This document shows, in pieces, positions 1-7,839 of a stretch of DNA of 21,510 nucleotides. The stretch covers positions 1 through 21,510 of the forward strand of contig JBATTG010000221.1 in the NCBI GenBank assembly GCA_049670425.1, written 5' to 3'. The position numbers were made by a program, and so were the translations under genes. Origin of the DNA: Proteocatella sp049670425 (GTDB lineage Bacteria; Bacillota; Clostridia; Peptostreptococcales; Filifactoraceae). The notes under the pieces are model-generated. The model saw only the letters and a program-made list of their open reading frames with translations, had not been told where the DNA came from and made no database searches. Position 1 is the first letter of the stretch. Each line of letters begins with the position of its first letter.

Positions 1-9
1 TGCTGCCAT
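1..9 (-). CDS. Start of a further gene, cut by the window edge
   Basis: Only the first three codons are inside the window: ATG GCA GCA (Met-Ala-Ala) read leftwards from base 9. They are preceded by a strong ribosome site, TGGAGG at 20-15, with a 5-base spacer. The shell protein gene ends at base 29, so this gene follows it by 19 bases and is almost certainly in the same operon. In a microcompartment operon the next gene is often another shell protein or an enzyme with an N-terminal tail, but three codons cannot show which. The call rests only on the ribosome site, the spacing and the start codon. Confidence 0.55.
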
Positions 10-28
10 AACTACCTCCATTTAATGG

Positions 29-343
29 TTATTTGTCAAATTTTACTTTTGAAATCTTGCCTAATTTGTTCGTCCCATCGTACGGATTCTCAATTACGCT
101 TGTGATTATTTCTTTTTCTTCGTTAAATTTGAGAGCTGCTTCACCAGCTATTTCGGCTGCAATCTGCACGTCGGAGACGCTTCCTTCAAATTTAACCTGT
201 ACTGTAAGGGGTATGTTGGCACTGGTGTCTTTAGGATTGATGGTATCAATGCCTAATATCTTTATATCCGTGGCCTTGCATGCCTTATCCATTGCATACA
301 AAGCTGCTCCATATCCCGCAACTTCTAAAAATCCCATTGCCAT
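29..343 (-). CDS. BMC-domain hexameric shell protein, divergent pore loop
   Basis: A 104-residue single BMC-domain protein, the type that forms hexameric tiles of a bacterial microcompartment shell (EutM/PduA/CcmK superfamily). The start MGFLEVAGYGAALYAMDKA matches the first beta strand and helix of the fold. The stretch GSVSDVQIAAEIAGEAAL matches the second helix, where family members usually have a GDVxAVxAAV pattern. Compared with the usual form, the loop between the halves (INPKDTSANIPL) is about five residues longer and lacks the small glycine-rich pore motif. The C-terminus (about 20 residues after EEKEIITSVIE) is also longer. I chose the ATG at 343 because AGCAGG lies 8 bases upstream; a longer frame to 397 would overlap the aldehyde dehydrogenase. 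It follows that gene by 17 bases, so it is the fifth enzyme-cluster gene of the operon. One shell gene cannot close a shell, so pentamer and trimer genes should lie to the left. Confidence 0.82.
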   Translation of the reverse strand: MAMGFLEVAGYGAALYAMDKACKATDIKILGIDTINPKDTSANIPLTVQVKFEGSVSDVQIAAEIAGEAALKFNEEKEIITSVIENPYDGTNKLGKISKVKFDK

Positions 344-360
344 AACATTTACCTGCTTTT

Positions 361-1881
361 CTATATTATTCTGAAGCCGCCTTCGCTGAGAGCACATCTT
401 CTTTGTCTTGTGAAAGAAACTGCGTTGGTTATTCCCTCTCCTGTTGGTCCGGCTATGGTCATGGTGGTATGTCCTTCTCCACCAAATCCCACACCTGCCA
501 ATGTGGCTGCATTTTTAACAAAAATTGTCGTTTCTATCTCTCTTGCAAAACGTGTAAGGTTGTTGATATTTTGAGAGAACATGGAAGCCGTATGACGGTT
601 GCCGTGCTCTGCAACCATTGCATATTCGATGGCTGCATCCAGATTCTTGCATCTTACGATGGGGAATACCGGCATAAGCTGCTCGATTATTACAAATGGA
701 TGGTTGTGTGCTACTTCGCATATTATAAGCCTGCAGTCTCTTTTTCCCTGGACGCCTATTGCCTCAAGCATTTTGCCTGCATCTTTTCCTACCCAGTCCT
801 TACTTACATGATATTCTCTTCCATTTGGCGTTTCATCGTATGTAAGTACGAGATTCATGATTTGTTCAAGCTGGCTGTCGTTTAGCAGAAATGCACCTTC
901 CTGGATCATGTTGTAAACCAGGTCTGTTGCGACGCTCTCCAGAACAAAGGCTTCTTTTTCTGCCAGACAAAGGAGATTGTTGTCAAAGGATGCGCCCATA
1001 TATATCTGCTGCGCTGCACGTTTTATGTCCGCGCTCTCATCTACTATTACCGGCGGGTTACCCGCTCCTGCTCCGACTACTTTTTTACCGGACTTCAGAA
1101 GTGAACGTACCATCGGCATTCCGCCTGTTCCTACAAGAAGTCTGATTTTTTCATTTGAGCTCAGTTGACCTACAGTCTCTAGCGTAGGTGTTCTTACCAT
1201 TGTCAGCAGATTTTTCGGTCCTCCGGCTTCTTCTATCGCCTTGTTGAGCATTTGAAGTGTAAACTGGCAGCAATTCTTTGCACTTGGATGAACATTGAAT
1301 ACTACGGTGTTTCCTCCGGCTATCATTGAAATTCCATTGTTTATGATGGTTTCTGTAGGGTTGGTCACCGGTGTTATTGCTCCGATAACCCCAAATGGCG
1401 CATGTTCTACGATCGTAAGTCCATCATCTCCCGATACTGCCTCTGTCTTCAGGCATTCCGTGCCTGGCGTTCTTTCAATTACAAGCATGTTCTTTTTCAG
1501 CTTGTCTTCATATCTTCCGAGTCCCGTTTCGTCTACCGCCATTCTTGAGATGGTTTCGGCGTTTTGTTTTGCAACTTTTCTTATATTTTGGATAAGACGT
1601 TCTCTGTCTCTTAATTGAAATTTTGTTCTGTATATTTTCTGTGCCTCAAATGCCGCATCTACGGCCTGGTCCATAGTATCAAATACGCCGTATTCTCCTG
1701 CTGATGCGGGCGCACAGGCTGCCGGTGCTACCTTAGGCTTGAACTCCTGAACCGGCGCTCCCGGGGAATATGTTTTTACAGTTCCCTGTCTGGGAGTTTC
1801 TGATGTACTTCCGATATTTGACATTACATTTTTGAGTACCTGCGCTACTATAAGTTCGATATCTTTTTGTCCCATATCCAT
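361..1881 (-). CDS. CoA-acylating aldehyde dehydrogenase (PduP/EutE type) with encapsulation tail
   Basis: A 506-residue aldehyde dehydrogenase that oxidises an aldehyde to its acyl-CoA with NAD+ and CoA. The catalytic cysteine is Cys305 in FDNNLLCLAEKEAF. The nucleotide/CoA region TPVTNPTETIINN (about 170-182) and the C-terminal FTRQRRCALSEGG stretch are signatures of the PduP/EutE branch, which works in microcompartments. Residues 6-22 (KDIELIVAQVLKNVMSN) form an amphipathic helix followed by a Pro/Ala/Ser-rich linker to about residue 62; this is the layout of an encapsulation peptide and makes the protein longer than EutE-like core enzymes. It starts 4 bases after the aldolase stop, with its ribosome site (AAGAGG) inside the aldolase gene, so the two are probably translationally coupled. 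Likely role: turn the aldehyde released by the aldolase (acetaldehyde or methylthioacetaldehyde) into acyl-CoA within the shell. Substrate length is not visible in the sequence. Confidence 0.93.
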   Translation of the reverse strand: MDMGQKDIELIVAQVLKNVMSNIGSTSETPRQGTVKTYSPGAPVQEFKPKVAPAACAPASAGEYGVFDTMDQAVDAAFEAQKIYRTKFQLRDRERLIQNIRKVAKQNAETISRMAVDETGLGRYEDKLKKNMLVIERTPGTECLKTEAVSGDDGLTIVEHAPFGVIGAITPVTNPTETIINNGISMIAGGNTVVFNVHPSAKNCCQFTLQMLNKAIEEAGGPKNLLTMVRTPTLETVGQLSSNEKIRLLVGTGGMPMVRSLLKSGKKVVGAGAGNPPVIVDESADIKRAAQQIYMGASFDNNLLCLAEKEAFVLESVATDLVYNMIQEGAFLLNDSQLEQIMNLVLTYDETPNGREYHVSKDWVGKDAGKMLEAIGVQGKRDCRLIICEVAHNHPFVIIEQLMPVFPIVRCKNLDAAIEYAMVAEHGNRHTASMFSQNINNLTRFAREIETTIFVKNAATLAGVGFGGEGHTTMTIAGPTGEGITNAVSFTRQRRCALSEGGFRII

Positions 1882-1885
1882 GCTG

Positions 1886-2764
1886 TTACCTCTTTAGACT
1901 TTCTAATACCTGCTTCGTTATTCTTGCTGTAAGTTCCTGAATAAAAGCTTCCTTCTCGGAATCTCTGTCTTCTTTTCTTACTGAAACTGAGCATCCACAT
2001 CCTGAATCAACATAGGAAGTTGTCAGCGGGCTGTCAGTCTTCACAACATCTGAGGTATTTGTTTCTTTAAGTGAACACGGCGGGGTGCCGCCTGATGTTA
2101 TTCCCAGCTTGCCTCTTATATCAATCAGTTCGCTTACCTGACCACAGCTGAGCTCATTTGCTTTTCCGATTATTCTTCCTGTGTACATGAGCACGGTTGC
2201 ATAATACTCAAGAGATTCCAGCCTGTGGTATGCCTCGAGTATGTCTTTTCCCCATGAGAGTGCTCCATGATTTGCAAGAAGTACCGCATTATGAGTATTG
2301 CAATATGGCGCTATGGAATCTGGCACATCCTGGCTTCCCGGCGTTGCATAATGAGCAATCGGTACAGATCCAAGGTTTACAACTGCTTCTGGAAGTATGG
2401 CGCGGTCGAGGCTTATTCCTGCTATTGCAAATGATGTTGCAACCGGCGGATGAGCATGAGTTACTGCCATTACATCTGGATTTTCCTTGTAGACTCTCAG
2501 GTGCATTTTGACTTCTGAAGATGGCTTGCTTTTACCCATCAGTACTTTCCCGTCAAAATTCATTTTTACAAGCATATCCGGCGTCATAAACCCCTTTGAT
2601 ACCCCTGTAGGTGTAGTCCAAATTGTATTTGGCCCTACTTTGCAGCTTATATTTCCATCGTTTGAAGCTACAAAGCCTTTGTCATACATCCTTTTACCAA
2701 CTTCAATGATGGCTTTTTTAGCTTCGTAGTCAGTTAAATATCTAAAGCTATTATATCCTGTCAT
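1886..2764 (-). CDS. Class II aldolase (FucA/AraD family) with C-terminal encapsulation-like tail
   Basis: A 292-residue zinc-dependent aldolase of the class II aldolase/adducin family. Zinc ligands are visible as His103 and His105 (THAHPP) and His166 (LLANHGAL), and the catalytic acid is probably Glu84 (KPSSEVKMH). Family members are usually about 215 residues; here the core ends near residue 218 and about 75 extra residues follow. These are a low-complexity linker with four cysteines or near-cysteines (Cys230, then SGCGCS around 254-259) and a final amphipathic helix, residues about 270-291 (EAFIQELTARITKQVLESL). That tail resembles a microcompartment encapsulation peptide. Placed after mtnK and mtnA homologues, the enzyme most likely splits a 5-modified ribulose 1-phosphate to dihydroxyacetone phosphate and an aldehyde. 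MtnB-like dehydratases share this fold, but the downstream genes for the methionine salvage route (enolase/phosphatase, dioxygenase) are absent and an aldehyde dehydrogenase follows instead, so aldolase is favoured. Ribosome site GGAGGGG precedes the start. Confidence 0.88.
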   Translation of the reverse strand: MTGYNSFRYLTDYEAKKAIIEVGKRMYDKGFVASNDGNISCKVGPNTIWTTPTGVSKGFMTPDMLVKMNFDGKVLMGKSKPSSEVKMHLRVYKENPDVMAVTHAHPPVATSFAIAGISLDRAILPEAVVNLGSVPIAHYATPGSQDVPDSIAPYCNTHNAVLLANHGALSWGKDILEAYHRLESLEYYATVLMYTGRIIGKANELSCGQVSELIDIRGKLGITSGGTPPCSLKETNTSDVVKTDSPLTTSYVDSGCGCSVSVRKEDRDSEKEAFIQELTARITKQVLESLKR

Positions 2765-2812
2765 AAACTTTTTCCCCTCCTTATGAGAGTATCGCTAAAT
2801 TTCATTCCAACT

Positions 2813-3901
2813 TTATTTGTTTTGTGCTTCGGTTTTCTTTTTGAAAATTGCCTTCAAGGATTCTTCGTATGGAGGGTATGCTATTCCAAACTCGGTTATT
2901 ATTCCCGTTATGCAGTCATGGTCGGTAACATCAAAGCATGGGTTGAAAGTCTTAACTCCTACCGGTGCCATTCTTTCGCTATACCACATTTCCGTTATTT
3001 CTTCGCCTGGTCTTTCTTCGATGTGTATGTCTTCGCCCGTCAGGCAGCTCATGTCTATTGTTGAAGTCGGTGCACAGATGTACATAGGTACTCCATAACG
3101 TTTTGCTATGATGCCTACTCCTGATGTCCCGATTTTATTCGCCGTATCCCCGTTTGCCGCCACACGGTCACAGCCTACGAATACCGCGTTGATCCATCCT
3201 TTTCTCATAACGCTTGATGCCATGTTGTCACAGATAAGCGTCACGTCAAGACCTGCTGAATGAAGCTCAAAGGCAGTCAGTCTTGCGCCTTGAAGAAGTG
3301 GTCTTGTTTCATCTGCAAATATCTTGAAGTTATAACCTTTTTCATGTCCAAGATACATCGGAGCCGTAGCTGTTCCATATTTTGATGTCGCCAGCTGTCC
3401 TGCGTTGCAATGGGTAAGAAGTCCGTCTCCTGGCTTGACAAGTGAAAGGCCATATTCTCCTATTGTCTTGCAAACCCAGGTGTCCTCTTGCTTTATTATC
3501 ACGGCTTCTTTATGTAGAAGCTCTTTTATTTCTGCTATTGATTTTTCCTTGTTGTCAAGAGCCACCTTTTCCATACGGTTCAGTGCCCATGAAAGGTTGA
3601 CTGCTGTGGGTCTTGCTGAGTCAAGATATTCCTTTGCTTTTTTAAATTCGCTGTGGAAAGCATCAAAATCTTCTGTCTGAATTTCCTTTGCTGCAAGATA
3701 AACTCCGATTGCTCCTGCTATCCCTATTGCCGGCGCCCCTCTTACCTCAAGCTTGTATATGGCATTCCATATCTGCTCCTGCTTATTGAGTCTGAGCATT
3801 TCTATTTCATAAGGGAGTCTTGTCTGGTTTATGATGACAAGTTCGCTTTTTTCGTTGTCGAGTGATACGGTTTCGTAATTCATTATGTTTTTCTGTTCCA
3901 T
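2813..3901 (-). CDS. mtnA: S-methyl-5-thioribose-1-phosphate isomerase family protein
   Basis: A 362-residue protein of the MtnA/eIF2B-like family, which converts an aldose 1-phosphate (5-methylthioribose 1-phosphate; in some species 5-deoxyribose 1-phosphate) to the ketose 1-phosphate. Seen: RGAPAIG at 54-60 (phosphate-binding region), catalytic Cys165 in LTHCNAGQLAT, and catalytic Asp245 in VGCDRVAANGDTANKIGT. Length is normal for the family, and there is no extension that looks like a targeting tail. The start has AAGGAGATATC directly upstream. It lies 24 bases after the kinase gene and 48 bases before the aldolase. No nucleosidase or phosphorylase (MtnN/MtnP) is in the window, so its substrate is probably supplied by the kinase next door from an imported sugar rather than from nucleoside cleavage. 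The family is certain; which 5-substituted ribose is used is not. Confidence 0.93.
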   Translation of the reverse strand: MEQKNIMNYETVSLDNEKSELVIINQTRLPYEIEMLRLNKQEQIWNAIYKLEVRGAPAIGIAGAIGVYLAAKEIQTEDFDAFHSEFKKAKEYLDSARPTAVNLSWALNRMEKVALDNKEKSIAEIKELLHKEAVIIKQEDTWVCKTIGEYGLSLVKPGDGLLTHCNAGQLATSKYGTATAPMYLGHEKGYNFKIFADETRPLLQGARLTAFELHSAGLDVTLICDNMASSVMRKGWINAVFVGCDRVAANGDTANKIGTSGVGIIAKRYGVPMYICAPTSTIDMSCLTGEDIHIEERPGEEITEMWYSERMAPVGVKTFNPCFDVTDHDCITGIITEFGIAYPPYEESLKAIFKKKTEAQNK

Positions 3902-3925
3902 GATATCTCCTTGTCTGTAAGTTTA

Positions 3926-5155
3926 TTATGCTTCTACCTTTTCTACTGCATCCTTAAGCGCTTTTGTAAAGTCCTTGCCGCATTTGAAATTCTCACGGTT
4001 TAATACAAATTCTTTTGCTGCAAATATGCATATTTTTTCTGCTGTCGCTCTTTTTTCCAGGTCTGAGATAGATGTAATGTCTTTTACGTTGGCAAGCCCA
4101 ACCGTTCTTCTTATCATTTCCAGTCCAGTGACTGCTGCTGTGTCTCTTATTATAGTCTCAAGATACCACTGCTTGAAGCCTGGCGTCTTAGCCATGACAT
4201 CTTTTACATTTTCATCATAAAACTTGTTGTACTTGGTTATGAACATATCTATCATGTTCTCCACTGAAGTTTCAACCCAGGCTGTAAAGTCTGTTTTCTT
4301 AGTTTCATCTTCTATTGTAGCTTTCCCGTTGTTCCATGCGAAGTACATATTTGCTACGACGTTTCCGATGTCGTATCCCATTGGTCCATAAAATGCGAAT
4401 TCTGGGTCAAATACCTTTGTTGATTTTTCATTTACAAATATCGATCCTGTATGCAGGTCTCCATGTATAAGCGACTGAGAATTGTTCATGAATTCAAATT
4501 TGCATTTCGCTGCTTCAAGGTGAAGCGCCTTATCTTCGTAAAGTTCCTTTTGCACAAAATCTGCAACAGGCTCGAATACATTGTTTCTGTTTCCTATATT
4601 ATTGAAAGGCTCTGTATATACAAGGTCCTCTGAAATCTCGCAAAGTTCTGGATTTATATAGTTTTTCACATCCGCCTTTTTCTCTTTATGTCCTACGCAT
4701 ACATCGGTTGTGCCAAGCAGGGTGTTTACCATGAAGGTCGATATATGGTCTGCAAATTTAGGGAAGGTTTCATGATTCATAAGCGCCGTTCTCATTATCG
4801 TATGGTCATACAGGTCTTCCATTGCGCAGGTGCACATGATTGGGTCGTAAAGATATACTTCTGGTACAAGCCCGTTTGCAAGTATTCCCTGCTTCTTAAG
4901 GATTTCTGCTTCTATCCTGGTTCTGTCTGTGGAAAGCTTGATGTCAGCGGAAATTCTCGCCTCTCCGCCCGCCTGTTTTATGATTGCGGATTTGCCTGTA
5001 GCTTCTTCACATATTCGAAATACATAATTAAGATTTCCATCTCCAATTTCCTTTGCAGTAAGCAGTGCATCTTTCGAAAACATGCTTAACTTCTCCTTAG
5101 CATATTCTCTAATATCTTCGTCATTCATTAAAAAATAAGTTTCAAATCTAGACAT
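3926..5155 (-). CDS. mtnK: 5-methylthioribose kinase family protein
   Basis: A 409-residue kinase of the aminoglycoside/choline-kinase fold, MtnK family, which phosphorylates C1 of 5-methylthioribose (and possibly 5-deoxyribose) with ATP. The N-terminal EIGDGNLNYVFRI (36-48) is the family nucleotide loop, and Lys60 in AIIKQA is the likely ATP-contacting lysine. The catalytic loop is HGDLHTGS at 231-238, and the metal-binding part is FDPEFAFYGPMGYDIG from 249. Length agrees with B. subtilis-type MtnK. It starts 35 bases after the permease stop, with AGAAGGGA upstream at a rather long spacing, so translation may be modest. Position directly after the sugar transporter and before the isomerase fits a route of import, phosphorylation, isomerisation and cleavage. 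No encapsulation-type tail is seen, so it probably works in the cytosol. Substrate identity is inferred from family only. Confidence 0.93.
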   Translation of the reverse strand: MSRFETYFLMNDEDIREYAKEKLSMFSKDALLTAKEIGDGNLNYVFRICEEATGKSAIIKQAGGEARISADIKLSTDRTRIEAEILKKQGILANGLVPEVYLYDPIMCTCAMEDLYDHTIMRTALMNHETFPKFADHISTFMVNTLLGTTDVCVGHKEKKADVKNYINPELCEISEDLVYTEPFNNIGNRNNVFEPVADFVQKELYEDKALHLEAAKCKFEFMNNSQSLIHGDLHTGSIFVNEKSTKVFDPEFAFYGPMGYDIGNVVANMYFAWNNGKATIEDETKKTDFTAWVETSVENMIDMFITKYNKFYDENVKDVMAKTPGFKQWYLETIIRDTAAVTGLEMIRRTVGLANVKDITSISDLEKRATAEKICIFAAKEFVLNRENFKCGKDFTKALKDAVEKVEA

Positions 5156-5190
5156 AATATCAAGTCCCTTCTGAATTAATTTTCTCTAAG

Positions 5191-6198
5191 TTAATTTTTC
5201 TTTCTAAAATAAGTACTCGCCAATGCTATTGCCAGAACCAATCCCTTTACGATATCGAGTGAATAGTATGGTACTGACATCATAACGAGTCCGTTTTCAA
5301 GAATACCGACCAATAAGGCTCCTACCAGGGTTCCCACAGCGTTGGCTTTTCCTGATCCTGCAAAAGAAAAACCGATGTAAGCCGCTGCAACCGCCGGCAT
5401 GAGGTAACCTGCTCCTGCATTTATCTGCGCCGAACCAACTCTCGCTGCTATAAGTATACCCCCCATTGATGCAAAAAGTGTTGAAAGGAAGTATGCCAGT
5501 GCGCGGTAACGTTCAACTGGTATACCTGAAAGACGTGCTGCTTCCAAGTTGCCGCCTACGGCATACATGTAGCGTCCGTGTTTTGTATATGTCAGGAAGA
5601 TATGAACCACTGCAACTACTACCAGCATTATAAGGATAATCCATGGAGCCTGGCCAATCTTTGAAAAAAGTTCCGGAACCTTACCAGTTGTAATTGTTCC
5701 GTCCAACCTTGCCATATTTGCCGATACCGAACCTCCGCCAGAGTATGTCATTGCAACTCCCTGGAAAATGAACATGGATGCAAGTGTTGCAAGCATGTCT
5801 GGCACTTTAAGCTTCACAATCAGTATTGAATTCACCGCTGCAACCAGGAGTGCTATCAATAAGGCAAAGCCTATAGACGTAAATGTTGACATTCCATGCC
5901 ATACAAACATCGTCATAACCAGTGAAGTGGCAAAAGTTGCCGTTGAGCCTACCGACAGGTCGAAACCATTTACGGTGAGTGATATGGTAACTCCTATTGC
6001 AATTACCGTTACTATTGAAATACCCCTTAGTATGGTAGTCATATTGCTCATTGTAAGGAATGTATCTGGCATCAATATTCCAAATAAGACCATCATGAAA
6101 ACAATTGTAATCACGGTTCCCCATTTGCTTAAAAAATCTATGACTGCATTTCGTTTTTGTTTGTTTTCTGCTTTTTGAATCTTAACCGTGGCTTCCAT
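5191..6198 (-). CDS. Sugar ABC transporter permease (RbsC-like)
   Basis: A 335-residue integral membrane protein of the ribose/xylose/galactose ABC permease family. About 8-10 hydrophobic segments are visible from residue 28 on. The stretch LTVNGFDLSVGSTATFA is the conserved family region after the second or third segment, and the C-terminal LVGILENGLVMMSVPYYSLDIVKGLVLAIAL is typical. The first 25 residues are charged and cytosolic. The start codon lies 2 bases after the ATPase stop, and its ribosome site (AGGAGGG) is inside the ATPase gene, so the two are coupled. It would form the channel for the sugar used by the downstream kinase. A single permease gene is present, so the pore is probably a homodimer, as in the ribose system. 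Confidence 0.93.
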   Translation of the reverse strand: MEATVKIQKAENKQKRNAVIDFLSKWGTVITIVFMMVLFGILMPDTFLTMSNMTTILRGISIVTVIAIGVTISLTVNGFDLSVGSTATFATSLVMTMFVWHGMSTFTSIGFALLIALLVAAVNSILIVKLKVPDMLATLASMFIFQGVAMTYSGGGSVSANMARLDGTITTGKVPELFSKIGQAPWIILIMLVVVAVVHIFLTYTKHGRYMYAVGGNLEAARLSGIPVERYRALAYFLSTLFASMGGILIAARVGSAQINAGAGYLMPAVAAAYIGFSFAGSGKANAVGTLVGALLVGILENGLVMMSVPYYSLDIVKGLVLAIALASTYFRKKN

Positions 6199-6200
6199 AG

Positions 6201-7724
6201 CTAGCGCCCTCCTGTCGAATAATAAAGAAGTTCTTCTTCGTTTGTATGTGAGACTTCGAGTTCTTTTACCATCTCTCCGTCGTACATTACGTATGTCCTG
6301 TCAGCAATTCCCAAAATCTCGCCAAACTCGCAAGAAGCATAGATTATACCTTTACCCATAGCGGCCAGGCGTCCAATCAATTCAAATATATCCTGTTTAG
6401 CACCTACGTCCACTCCTTTTGTAGGTTCATCAAGGATGAATATGTCTGCATCAGATATGAGCCATTTACCTACGGCTACTTTTTGCTGATTTCCTCCAGA
6501 GAGGAGCTTAACCAGCTGAAGCTCTGAAGGCGTCTTTATGCCCAGGTCCTCTATAATTTCTCGTGCTGCTGCTTTTTCTGCATTTTTGTTGATAAAGCTG
6601 AATTTATTTGCATATTTCTTCAGTGAAGTAGCTGAAAGGTTTGCATAAACAGCATCTTCAACCAGTATGCCTTCTTTTCTTCTTTCCTCTGGAACCAGTG
6701 CAAAACCCTGTCTTACTGCATTGAAAGGATTGGTAATCCTGAGCACTTTGCCGTTGAGTGTTATTTCTCCGCCACTTTGTTTCATTGCTCCAAAAAGCGT
6801 CTTGCAAAGCTCTGTCTTACCTGCTCCTACGAGACCCGATACGCCTACTATCTCACCTTTTTTTACATGGAAGCTTGCATTCTTTACTGCTCCATCTTTT
6901 TCACTGAGATTTTTTACATCGAGTAATATTTCCCCGATAGGAACATCGCTTTTGGGATATCTATCATCAAACTTTCTGCCTAACATCATTTCTACTACTT
7001 GTTTAGGAGTAAGATTATTGTCAATAGGTTTGTTGGCAACAACTGTGCCGTCTTTCATTATTGTAATGCATTCACAAATTTCAAATAATTCATTTATTCT
7101 ATGAGAAATAAATACGATTCCTACGTTCTCATTTTCAGCAAGATCCCTTACTATTCTGAACAGTTCTTTAGTTTCCGTGTTGCTCAGCGGTGCCGTCGGC
7201 TCATCTAGAATCAGGAATCTGCATTCTTCTACCACTGCTCTGGCTATTAATACCATCTGTTTTTGCGCAAGTGATAAATCGCTCACCAGGCTCTTTATAT
7301 TGATCGATATATTCAGTTTCTGCAGCGTGGTTTCTGCTCTTGTATGTATTTCTTTCCAGTTAACCATCTGTTTTTTGCCCATGTTGTTTACGGTGCTGTT
7401 AAGCATGATGTTTTCAGCAACACTCAGGTAGGGAATAAGCGCTGTGTCCACCTCTTGGTATACAATCTCTATGCCCTTGCTCTTCGCGGCTTTTGGAGAT
7501 CTGATCTCCTCTTTTTTCCCGTCTATAAAAATTGTGCCTTCATAATGTGAATTTACTCCAGAGAGCACTTTCATAAGAGTAGATTTTCCTGCCCCGTTTG
7601 CTCCTATCAGCGCATGGATTTTTCCGCTTTCCATTTCGAAGTCCACATCAGAAAGAGCCTTTACTCCGGGAAATTCTATTGATATATTTTGCATTTTAAG
7701 CTGAACGCTCTTTGTTTGTTTCAT
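6201..7724 (-). CDS. Sugar ABC transporter ATPase with two nucleotide-binding domains (RbsA-like)
   Basis: A 507-residue double ATPase of the RbsA/MglA family. The first domain has Walker A GANGAGKST (41-49), a signature LSLAQKQ (about 150-156) and Walker B ILDEPTA (172-178). The second has the family's altered Walker A GLVGAGKTE (297-305), signature LSGGNQQK (408-415) and Walker B LDEPTKGVD (431-439). This one-chain, two-domain form is typical of ribose-type importers. It is separated from the binding-protein gene by 115 bases that hold a stem-loop, and is tightly linked to the permease. The upstream ribosome site is weak (GGATG), so it is probably made in smaller amount than the binding protein. 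Confidence 0.95.
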   Translation of the reverse strand: MKQTKSVQLKMQNISIEFPGVKALSDVDFEMESGKIHALIGANGAGKSTLMKVLSGVNSHYEGTIFIDGKKEEIRSPKAAKSKGIEIVYQEVDTALIPYLSVAENIMLNSTVNNMGKKQMVNWKEIHTRAETTLQKLNISINIKSLVSDLSLAQKQMVLIARAVVEECRFLILDEPTAPLSNTETKELFRIVRDLAENENVGIVFISHRINELFEICECITIMKDGTVVANKPIDNNLTPKQVVEMMLGRKFDDRYPKSDVPIGEILLDVKNLSEKDGAVKNASFHVKKGEIVGVSGLVGAGKTELCKTLFGAMKQSGGEITLNGKVLRITNPFNAVRQGFALVPEERRKEGILVEDAVYANLSATSLKKYANKFSFINKNAEKAAAREIIEDLGIKTPSELQLVKLLSGGNQQKVAVGKWLISDADIFILDEPTKGVDVGAKQDIFELIGRLAAMGKGIIYASCEFGEILGIADRTYVMYDGEMVKELEVSHTNEEELLYYSTGGR

Positions 7725-7772
7725 TAGGTCACATCCATCCCATCTCTTAAAAACATCGTTTTTATATTTAAA

Positions 7773-7805
7773 GAATAGAGAAGCTGAGTGTTAACCTCTC
7801 TATTC
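7773..7805 (-). promoter_or_regulatory. Stem-loop between binding-protein and ATPase genes
   Basis: Perfect 9-base inverted repeat, GAATAGAGA at 7773-7781 and TCTCTATTC at 7797-7805, with a 15-base loop. On the transcribed (minus) strand it is followed by TTTAAATATAAAAA, which is too weak a T-run for a full terminator. Such hairpins after a binding-protein gene commonly protect the upstream mRNA or end part of the transcripts, giving more binding protein than ATPase/permease. The structure is seen; the effect is inferred. Confidence 0.6.
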
Positions 7806-7839
7806 AAAAAAACATCTTTTTTTATTAGTCTAATATTAA

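Noticed and set aside
29..397. Longer shell protein starting at base 397
   Set aside because: It would overlap the aldehyde dehydrogenase and add residues with no match to the BMC fold; ATG 343 has a ribosome site.
403..1618. Long plus-strand open frames opposite the aldehyde dehydrogenase
   Set aside because: They mirror a strongly conserved minus-strand gene, have no ribosome sites and no recognisable domain; several overlap one another.
1886..2764. Reading the aldolase as MtnB, the methionine-salvage dehydratase
   Set aside because: The fold is shared, but later methionine-salvage genes are missing and an acylating aldehyde dehydrogenase follows at once; an aldolase explains the order better. 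Not excluded by sequence alone.
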